A stretch of 15,947 bases of DNA, taken from Rhynchosporium graminicola. Its lineage: Eukaryota; Ascomycota; Leotiomycetes; Helotiales; Ploettnerulaceae. Position 1 is the first letter of the stretch. Each line of letters begins with the position of its first letter. Position numbers and translations under genes: made by a program. Below are positions 9,330 through 15,947 of the stretch, one piece after another. The notes under the pieces were generated by a model. It saw nothing but the letters and a program-made list of their open reading frames with translations. It was not told the origin of the DNA and ran no database searches. Location of the stretch: NCBI GenBank assembly GCA_900074885.1, contig FJUW01000028.1, positions 1 through 15,947 on the forward strand, read 5' to 3'.

Positions 9330-10352
9330 TTACCTCTACTTTACTAGTTTTCTCTCTTAAGTTCTCCGGAGCTTCTAGTAAATCTAGAATATCTAGAACT
9401 AGAACTACTATATCTAACTTCTTACCTAAATCTACTAACGTAGCCCTAGTAGTAGACTGAGTATAATAGCTAATCCTACGGGCTTTCTTCTTTAGAGAGG
9501 GTCCGGGAGTATCTAGATCTAATACTATCTCTGAACTAGAAGGCAAATTCCTCTTTCCCCTAGTATTAGATATCGTAGCTTTAAATATAGCTTTCTTCGC
9601 AAATTCCCGTATAATACTATTTAATTCCTTTATCTGCTTTAACGCTATTTCGGCTATTAACTTAGATTTCGCCGACTTAACTATCAGAAGATCTAAATCT
9701 TATATCGCGTTAGTATTATACTAGTATCTAAGAGTTTAAGATCGTAACTTATTACCTTAATAAACTCTAACTCCTTAAATACTTTCTCTATAGAATACCT
9801 TAAAGCCTAAGTCTCTACTAATTATATAGTAGTAATCTCTAACGTAATAGTAGGAGTAGTAGATTTCGCGAGATAATAGATCTGATTAATAGCCTTATAG
9901 GTAGCTATAATACTACTCCGATTTAGCTCTATATCCTTAGCTTCGCTGCTAGGAAGTAAACCGGATAGAATAGTATACTCCGTATTAATATAGTTAGGTA
10001 ACTATAACGTGTTAGTATATATAACTACGTTCAGGTTTAAGTAACTTATATACTTATAACTGCTCTTTAATACCGAATAATACTTATAAAGCTTAGAGTT
10101 AGGCTTATTAAACGAGTATAGGAGTTCTAAAATAAGAGTATTATTATACTTTATCTTAAGGAAAGCGTGAATATATCGCAGGTAATATATATGATACGCC
10201 GCCGAAAGAGTACTAGCAGGAACTAGTAAAGGCACTATAGGAGTTAGCGTTATAGATCTATGAAACCCCTATACCGCACTTGAAACTATCCCTAAAACTA
10301 AGATAGGAAACTTACTTATATTAAGAGAAGAGTTAATTAAGTCGATTGATAT
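9310..10352 (-). pseudogene. Antisense extra gene between pol and 3' LTR, function unknown
   Basis: I do not recognise this protein. On the minus strand one frame runs from about 10352 (ATA-TCA-ATC, perhaps a former ATG) to about 9756. It has stops at 10269-10271, 10002-10004, 9822-9824 and 9807-9809. Another frame is open from 9699 to the stop at 9310-9312 (129 sense codons, the longest I found in the window). The join is either a frameshift near 9700 or an intron. The predicted product of about 320 residues is rich in Leu, Ile, Lys, Ser and Tyr. A middle part reads STLSAAYHIYYLRYIHAFLK and resembles amphipathic helices. A later Lys-rich helical part precedes a basic PSLKKKARR patch that could be a nuclear localisation signal. 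The end is acidic and Leu-rich. It sits tail to tail with pol inside the element, so it belongs to the retrotransposon and not the host. Stops are much rarer than in gag-pol. Confidence 0.6.
9676..9755 (-). other. Possible intron in the antisense gene
   Basis: Removing these 80 bases (donor GTAATA at 9755, acceptor TTAAG ending at 9676) joins the two open frames of the antisense gene correctly. It also removes the stops near 9695. A branch-point-like ACTAAC lies inside. Such motifs are common by chance in this TA-rich sequence, and a simple indel explains the frame change equally well. Confidence 0.25.
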
Positions 10353-10764
10353 ATAAGATTATAGTAGACTACTATAGTAGTTAGTAACGATACTTACTCT
10401 AGGAGCTATATTATAGTCTAAGGAGAATAAACTTATAAGTTGAAGTAGTTATCGTAGTTAAAAAGGAAAGGCTCTAATATTAATAAACTCCTTCCTTTAT
10501 ATACCCTACGCCCTACTTAAACTCGACTCCTACTGTAAACAGATAAAGTAAATACTGCTTACCGCTTAATTTAGAAGCTACAACTAATGCAGTACTATTA
10601 TAGCGATATAACTAGTCAGAACCTGATAAAGAATTTACTACTACTAAAGAGCGGCTAGCGCTTATTACGCGAATATCGACGAAAATAGTTATAATAAAGA
10701 CTAATTCTAGTATAAACTATAACCTTCCGAGCTTAGGGTTAAGCTCTTCTTAGGGGGGAGGTAA
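10353..10764. other. Non-coding stretch between the antisense gene and the 3' LTR
   Basis: I see no coding pattern on either strand in these 412 bases. The stretch must hold the promoter of the antisense gene, if it had its own, and ends with the polypurine tract. It keeps more TG and CA (for example near 10530-10630) than the gag-pol region. That suggests weaker RIP or fewer similar copies of this part. Confidence 0.5.
10752..10761 (+). promoter_or_regulatory. Polypurine tract of element A
   Basis: AGGGGGGAGG lies three bases before the 3' LTR. It is the primer for plus-strand DNA synthesis, left by RNase H. It is the longest G run in the region and is repeated at 11568-11577 in the assembly duplicate. 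Confidence 0.85.
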
Positions 10765-11035
10765 TATAATGATAGCTCACCTGAATATCACATGAGAAGA
10801 AGGATAGATAATAGGGCCTAAGTTCATAGGTATCCCGGCAGAACTAGTATCCGACCCGGTATAGTATCGGACTAGTACCGGTATATATATATAAGGTGCC
10901 TTATACTCTATCTCTCTTCTTCTTCCTTCCTTATCTTTTTGTTTCTTTCGTAGTAGACTATATAAGATCGCTCTTAGCCTCCCTACTCGTTTATTCTTGC
11001 TTGTATACCGCCTTAAGTCTTATATCGTTATATTA
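10765..11035 (+). repeat. 3' LTR of element A
   Basis: This 271-bp LTR starts TATAATGATAG and ends CGTTATATTA, followed at once by the target duplication GTTTA. It is less mutated than the 5' LTR at most of about 15 differing sites (for example TTTTTGTTT against TTTTTATTT). It is useful for reading the ancestral sequence of the self-priming segment (10933-10943). Confidence 0.95.
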
Positions 11036-11040
11036 GTTTA
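11036..11040. repeat. Target-site duplication, right copy (GTTTA)
   Basis: This copy directly follows the 3' LTR and matches 2653-2657. After it, element B gag resumes on the minus strand exactly where it stopped at 2653. The pentamer appears a further time at 11852-11856 within the assembly duplicate. Confidence 0.92.
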
Positions 11041-11472
11041 TTAGGTTATTAAACTCTACTATACGCGGAGATTATAATATTAGTTCTAGTAAGAGAGTCG
11101 AAGATAAGTAAGGGACTCCTATAAGAAACTTATCTTATACGGAGATTAGTTTATCTATAGTATCTTCTAGAGAGTTATTCTTTTCCTCTTAGTCTACTAA
11201 TTGTTATAAGAGGGAATAGATCAGGTTCGAGTCACCTATAGTAATAAGAGTACTTAGCGATTATACTCCTAGTGAATTTCGCTTTTATTTTCCTTTCTCT
11301 CTTAGTTAGTACTTCCTTAATAAGGTATTAATATTCTCTAAGGTAAGAGATATTTAAAGTAAGGAAAGGTATAATAGATTAGGTTCGGAGGTAAGGTAAG
11401 AGAGATCGCGTTAGGTTCCCCTAGAACTAAAGAGGTCTCTAGTTTATTAGTTAAGAGCTATAATAGTAGCTT

Positions 11473-11473
11473 N
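11473..11473. other. Single N: probable contig join or gap
   Basis: An undetermined base lies between two almost identical 815-bp copies. An unmerged overlap of contig ends is the simplest reading. Confidence 0.85.
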
Positions 11474-12288
11474 GCGCTTATTACGCGAATATCGACGAAA
11501 ATAGTTATAATAAAGACTAATTCTAGTATAAACTATAACCTTCCGAGCTTAGGGTTAAGCTCTTCTTAGGGGGGAGGTAATATAATGATAGCTCACCTGA
11601 ATATCACATGAGAAGAAGGATAGATAATAGGGCCTAAGTTCATAGGTATCCTAGCAGAACTAGTATCCGACCCGGTATAGTATCGGACTAGTACCGGTAT
11701 ATATATATAAGGTGCCTTATACTCTATCTCTCTTCTTCTTCCTTCCTTATCTTTTTGTTTCTTTCGTAGTAGACTATATAAGATCGCTCTTAGCCTCCCT
11801 ACTCGTTTATTCTTGCTTGTATACCGCCTTAAGTCTTATATCGTTATATTAGTTTATTAGGTTATTAAACTCTACTATACGCGGAGATTATAATATTAGT
11901 TCTAGTAAGAGAGTCGAAGATAAGTAAGGGACTCCTATAAGAAACTTATCTTATACGGAGATTAGTTTATCTATAGTATCTTCTAGAGAGTTATTCTTTT
12001 CCTCTTAGTCTACTAATTGTTATAAGAGGGAATAGATCAGGTTCGAGTCACCTATAGTAATAAGAGTACTTAGCGATTATACTCCTAGTGAATTTCGCTT
12101 TTATTTTCCTTTCTCTCTTAGTTAGTACTTCCTTAATAAGGTATTAATATTCTCTAAGGTAAGAGATATTTAAAGTAAGGAAAGGTATAATAGATTAGGT
12201 TCGGAGGTAAGGTAAGAGAGATCGCGTTAGGTTCCCCTAGAACTAAAGAGGTCTCTAGTTTATTAGTTAAGAGCTATAATAGTAGCTT
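11474..12288. repeat. 815-bp direct repeat, copy 2 (includes a second LTR copy at 11581-11851)
   Basis: This copy contains the polypurine tract (11568-11577), the LTR (11581-11851), the GTTTA duplication (11852-11856) and element B gag on the minus strand. If the join is an artefact, this LTR is the same molecule as 10765-11035 and should not be counted as a further copy. Confidence 0.9.
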
Positions 12289-12559
12289 AAAAAGGGGTAT
12301 ATCAGGGCTATTTTAGTAGCGATACGTAAAGGTTAAAGTTCCGGGGTATTTATTATACCTTCTTTAAAATCTATTTATAATTCCTTTATACTAAGGAGGT
12401 TATTAAAGGAGTATTAGCGAAGACCTCCTCTATTATACTATTTGCGATAAGCTGAATTAAACCCTAATTTATAGTTATCTAAGAGATCTCTAGTATCTTA
12501 GCTATATATAAGTAGTTATCGAATAATTAACTTAGTAATAAGATATTATAGTAAGCTAT
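11852..12559 (-). pseudogene. gag: Element B gag, N-terminal part, right of the element A insertion
   Basis: This is the first 236 codons or so of element B gag, from a probable former start at 12559 (ATA for ATG) leftward to the target duplication. It matches element A 2954-3661 in reverse complement at a constant offset without indels. Stop codons occur at the same kind of sites as in element A. The gene continues at 2652 on the other side of element A. It is therefore both RIP-damaged and cut by insertion. Confidence 0.85.
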
Positions 12560-12573
12560 CTCTAGCTATCTTA

Positions 12574-12584
12574 ATCTTTTTATT
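12574..12584 (-). promoter_or_regulatory. Self-priming primer-binding site of element B
   Basis: On the minus strand this reads AATAAAAAGAT directly after the LTR. It is complementary to the LTR segment 12677-12687, as in element A. Confidence 0.65.
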
Positions 12585-12855
12585 TAATATAACGATATAA
12601 GACTTAAAGCAGTATATAAGTAAGAATAAATAAGTAAGGAGGCTAAGAGCGATCTTATATAGTCTACTACGAAGGAAATAAAAAGATAAGGAAGGAAGAA
12701 GAAGAGAGATAGAGTATAAGGCACCTTATATATATATGCCGGTACTAGCCCGATACTATACCGAGTCGGATACTAGTTCTGCCGGGATACCTATGAACTT
12801 AGGCCCTAGAATCTATCCTTCTTCTTATATAATATTCAGGTGAGCTGTCGTCACA
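12585..12855 (-). repeat. 5' LTR of element B
   Basis: This 271-bp LTR on the minus strand has the same length as those of element A. Its outer end keeps the canonical TG (TGTGACGACAG on the minus strand). The inner end is TTATATTA. The flanking bases 12856-12860 (ATTAG) should be the target duplication of element B, but its other copy lies off the left edge. Confidence 0.95.
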
Positions 12856-14430
12856 ATTAGCTTTCTTAACGAAAAGAACAGGTATAGCGTATAGTGCTTA
12901 AGAAGGTTTAATAAAACCTTTAGCTAAGTTATTAGTAATATACGCCTTAATAACTTCAAGTTCTTTAGCTAATATCTTATATAAGGAGGAGTATTTAAGG
13001 TTCTTCTCGGCCCTTTCCTTAAGCTCAATTCGGTGATCGTATAAGCGATAAGGAGAGAGAATATCGCTAGCTTCCTTAGAAAAGATATATACTTACTAGC
13101 TATACTCGTAAGGGATCTATAGTTCTAAATCTAATTCGCTTAAGCTAATAGTAAATTACTAAGCAGTTTTATGACGTTTTATAAAGTCGATAGTTAAAGA
13201 TACGATAGTAGTATTATGTTACTGAACTGCGATTCAGTCGTTAAGAAGCTTATCTATCTCGTGAAGAGTAGTAGAGAAGATCTTATTATTAGAAGACTTC
13301 TAGTATTTATATAAGAGATAGAAGGCTAGGCTACTAATCGTATAAATCTCTAGCGCAGGAGGCTCTAGAAGAGGTCTGAGCACACGAGATAATCTTTATC
13401 GCTTACGAAATATCGTAGTAGCTGTTTTTATACTTTAAGTAGCTTCTATTAAGTCGCGAGACGGTATTCCGAGTAACTATTAGTCTATAGTATAAATTGC
13501 ATAAGTATAGTCTTATACGTAGGTCTTTAACGTAGAGACTTCTAATTAGGGTTAAGGTAGAGATTCACGCGGGATATAAGCGATAATATCGCTGAATTAT
13601 ACGCACTTCGGCTATATATTAATAGCTTCTCTAGAGTATAAAGACTTCTCTTTACTACTCTATTCTTATTCTTTAGGTAATAAATACTTAAGCTTATCGT
13701 ATCTATAATAAGTAGTATAAACGCCGGAGAAATAGTCCTAACTAATCGGCAGTAATAACAGAGGGTTAGTTACCTATAGAATACTCTCTAGAGGAGAGTT
13801 TTAGATATTTTTATAGCTATAAGTCTCCCTAGAAATACGCTTCTGTACTAGTAATAGTCGTTTAATAATAGAGATAGAGTTAATAATAGCTCGAATATTA
13901 ATAAGAGAGTTAGCTACGCTTCGCTATTCCTCGTACGCTTCCTAGAACTAATTAAAGCGTTCGTTTCGTTCGTTAGCGTCGTATTAGTAGCGCTAGTAGG
14001 TATAGTATTTATATAAGTCCTTAATCTCGATCGGAGAGCTATAAACGTTACTAGGAGGAGTATATAGTAGTCAAATAATCTGTCGTTTAGAGGTATCTAA
14101 GAGTACTTAATATTCCGAAAGCTAGGTCCTTCCGAGTATAATACTATAGTTTCCAAGAGTAGTAATAAGAAAGAGGGTAAATACCTGAACGCGACGATCT
14201 ACTATTAAATTAAGTATTATATAGTAACTGATAGTACTACTATTAATACTATTAAAGCCTTTAATAGGAATTGCATTTAGTAGAAGGTAAATTAAAGGTT
14301 TTAAGAAGAAGGAAAGGGATTTAAGAAAAGAACGATTAATAAAATAATATCTATTAGCTCTAGAATCGAGAAGTGCAGGTAGCTTATACGAGAGTCTATT
14401 CTTAGTAAGAGTAGCACGTATAGTAAACGA
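12856..14430 (-). pseudogene. pol: Element C pol, N-terminal part: protease, linker and start of reverse transcriptase
   Basis: One frame can be read from about 14430 to 12856 with stops but no indel. The protease has LLDSRAN (catalytic Asp at 14365-14367), where the family has DSGAN, so Gly has become Arg. It ends with ITTLGNYSIILGRT and LLDTSKRQI (about 14090-14190). A long linker follows, with the IFSTTLHEIDK segment (about 13250-13285) typical just before reverse transcriptase. The transcriptase starts with FSKEASDILS, YRLYDHRIELK, ELEVIKAYITNNLAKGFIK and PVLFVKKAN, and there it is cut by element B. The catalytic YLDD region is not in the window. Confidence 0.82.
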
Positions 14431-15947
14431 TTAACTACTAAAAAGCTTCGTAAGGTTAAGATATCGCATATCTCGTATACTACCTAGGAAGGAGTCTTTC
14501 CTTAGGCGTAGTCTTTTGCTAGCAGTTTAATATACTCCTAGGCGTTATTATACGTCTCTTCGTTATTATTATCTTCTGACTCGCTATAAACGTTATTATT
14601 AGTATTAATTACGTTAATTCGATATAGAGTATTAGGTCGAGCTAACGATAAGCGTAGATATAAGGTAGGCGTAAAGTAATAAGGAGCATTCGCTAGCGAT
14701 TATATATAAGGCGTGTTATTTCGTGCAGAGTATAATACTTATTTACTAGTCGCACTAGTATTCTCGGGCGTAAGAAGACTAATTTACGGATAAGAAGAGG
14801 AGTTAGTACTATAGCGCTAGGAGGAGGTATTTATAGGGCGTTCACGAGTCGCGCTAGCCTTAGCTGAAGACTCGGAATAGTAAGTCTTTTTAATAAATTA
14901 ACCTTAGTCTTTAGCTTATATAGCTTTAACGTATTCTTCTAGTGTTCTTAACGTTCGGTACTATTAGAAGAGCTATTTCTATAGCTATATAAGTAGCTTC
15001 TCCTATAAGTCTATTTTCAGAGTCGATTAATTATTTACTCTAGCTTTACGAGCTAGTATACGAAACTCGTAGTAGAATATCTAGAAGGTCTACTTATAAT
15101 CTATCTTTAGCGCGGAGTAACTAGCTCTTACAGTTTATTAGTCGTATAGATTAGATAAGAAGGAGACGAGTTAAGTAATTATATTAAGTGAATCAATTAT
15201 ATTACTTTCTTTATTATATTCTAGTTCTAAGAATAAGAGTTCTAGGTAAGTTCTAGCTATTCCTTCTATTTAGTTAAGTAACTAATCTTTATAGTGATCT
15301 TCGTTGATAAAGTAGCTAGAGTAGCGCCGGAGAGCGTTACGTATCTATACTTCCTAGAGTTTTAGAGAGTAGTCGATTCTATTAGAGAGCTTATTTAGAA
15401 GGTTCGGTATCTTCTCTATACGCGTAGCGTATAATATTAATAATATTCCTCCGATAGATTATTCTCGATAACGATTATTAAGCGTAGGAGTAGCGTTATC
15501 TTCTTTAATTAATAGTAGTAGTATTATACGTAATTAAACGTTATTAAACGATATAGACTTAGTAGAGCGCTAAGTAGTTAACTAGCGTAGTTCTAGGAAC
15601 TTATCCTATAACTAGCGTAGTTCTGTAGATAAGTTAGCGTTTAATTATCTCTTCTCTGCGAGCTTCCTTTCTGCCTCTTATAGCTAGTGAGCGTAGTCTT
15701 CTTATAAGTTACTTATAGTTACTATTAATATAGGGGTATTATCAGGGAGGTTTAGCGACTTAGTGAGTTCGTTAATTATAGTAGAAGTTAAAGAGCTTAA
15801 CTCGGACGAGGCGTTATTATAAGTACTCTCTACTATAGAGAGAGGTAAGTTATAGCGAGTATTATAAGTCGCCGAAGAATAAGAGGTAAAAGGAGTCGGA
15901 GAACCGGTAGTCGATTTATTAGACTTAAGTTACTTTAGTTTAAGTAC
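14431..15947 (-). pseudogene. gag: Element C gag, partial
   Basis: Upstream of the protease, in another frame, the capsid-like part of Gag can be followed through stops. A segment at about 15040-15130 reads YYEFRILARKARVNN, which fits the FxxEFxRLAxxAG pattern near the end of Ty3/Gypsy capsids. Before it are LLFLELEYN and a helical IRNALRRYSSYFI segment (about 15190-15350). The start lies off the right edge or near it, and I cannot fix it. I did not find a clear zinc knuckle between 14430 and 14900. The gag and pol frames differ, so a frameshift probably joined them. The whole is non-functional. Confidence 0.65.

Larger units (their letters stand above)
2658..11035 (+). mobile_element. Element A: near full-length Ty3/Gypsy chromovirus-type LTR retrotransposon with an antisense extra gene
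   Basis: The element has two 271-bp LTRs, a self-priming site, gag, pol with protease, reverse transcriptase, RNase H, integrase and chromodomain, an extra antisense gene, a polypurine tract and a 3' LTR. A 5-bp target duplication flanks it. It is inserted in the opposite orientation in gag of element B, a copy of the same family. Its 8378 bp include a 599-bp internal repeat around the N at 8730, so the intact length was probably about 7.8 kb. All open frames are broken by RIP-type transitions. The LTR ends, normally TG...CA, are TA...TA. Confidence 0.93.
10658..11472. repeat. 815-bp direct repeat, copy 1 (element A 3' end, 3' LTR, start of element B gag)
   Basis: This copy pairs with 11474-12288 at a constant offset of 816. 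Only two adjacent bases differ (10836-10837 CG against 11652-11653 TA). The repeat spans the element A / element B junction, which argues for the same genomic place sequenced into two contig ends. Within it, 11036-11472 is element B gag on the minus strand. Confidence 0.9.
1..12855 (-). mobile_element. Element B: Ty3/Gypsy chromovirus-type retrotransposon, interrupted by element A
   Basis: This minus-strand retrotransposon is split in two by element A. Its 5' LTR is at 12585-12855, and its leader and first part of gag run from 12584 to 11852. The rest of gag and the start of pol run from 2657 to 1. Positions map onto element A without any indel: position p in 1-2657 pairs with 6314-p, and 12584 pairs with 2929. 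All differences noticed are transitions. The 3' part (most of pol beyond the reverse transcriptase palm, and the 3' LTR) lies off the left edge. The region 11036-11473 appears to be a second reading of its gag caused by an assembly join. Confidence 0.9.
12856..15947 (-). mobile_element. Element C: different Ty3/Gypsy retrotransposon, truncated by element B and by the window edge
   Basis: A gag, protease and early reverse transcriptase order is readable on the minus strand. Its proteins differ clearly from those of A and B. It keeps noticeably more TG and CA (for example 13201-13260). The reverse transcriptase stops at the element B LTR. The rest would lie to the left of B, outside the window. 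Confidence 0.82.

Noticed and set aside
9310..9546. A complete 78-residue minus-strand gene with a start at 9546
   Set aside because: The start there is TTG, not ATG, and the same frame is open further upstream to 9699. It is the end of the longer antisense gene.
10002..10235. A separate 77-residue minus-strand gene
   Set aside because: It starts on GTG in mid-frame. The frame continues upstream towards 10352 and, past a RIP-type TAG, downstream. It is a part of the same antisense gene.
11581..11851. A fourth independent LTR, forming an LTR-flanked foldback element with 12585-12855
   Set aside because: It lies in the 815-bp near-identical repeat after an N and is most likely a second reading of the 3' LTR of element A.
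1..15947. Host protein genes, tRNA, rRNA or CRISPR arrays
   Set aside because: Every stretch with a protein signal matches a retrotransposon part or the antisense gene inside one. No cloverleaf, rRNA segment or regularly spaced short repeats were seen.

Overview
This window contains no recognisable host gene. It is a nest of three decayed LTR retrotransposons of the Ty3/Gypsy type, from what looks like a filamentous ascomycete (Pezizomycotina). The sequence is AT-rich. TG and CA dinucleotides are almost absent (two TG and one CA in the first 600 bases), while CG is kept and TA is abundant. Copies of the same element differ only by transitions, with no indels. That is the footprint of repeat-induced point mutation (RIP). 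The gag and pol frames can still be followed by eye through dense stop codons.

Layout. Element C (minus strand, 12856-15947, continuing off the right edge) keeps part of gag, the protease and the start of reverse transcriptase. Element B (minus strand) is inserted in C's reverse transcriptase. Its 5' LTR is at 12585-12855 and its interior runs leftward to about 11852. There it is interrupted, and it resumes at 2657 and runs off the left edge. Element A (plus strand, 2658-11035) is a near full-length copy of the same family as B and sits inside B's gag. It is flanked by a 5-bp target-site duplication (GTTTA at 2653-2657 and 11036-11040). The inferred order of insertion is C, then B, then A.

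Element A has identical-length LTRs (271 bp), an 11-nt self-priming site next to the 5' LTR, gag with a destroyed zinc knuckle, and pol in the order protease, reverse transcriptase, RNase H, integrase, chromodomain. Between pol and the 3' LTR lies an extra gene on the opposite strand. A polypurine tract precedes the 3' LTR. The chromodomain and self-priming signal place A and B among chromoviruses of the Tf1/sushi kind. The extra antisense gene is the least damaged coding sequence in the window and the part I cannot assign to a known family.

Two single N bases (8730 and 11473) each sit at the centre of a direct repeat (598 and 815 bp). They most likely mark contig ends joined without merging their overlap. 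The first pair differs by about 34 transitions and the second by two bases. Without these repeats element A would be about 7.8 kb. All genes here are pseudogenes, and no element looks able to move by itself.
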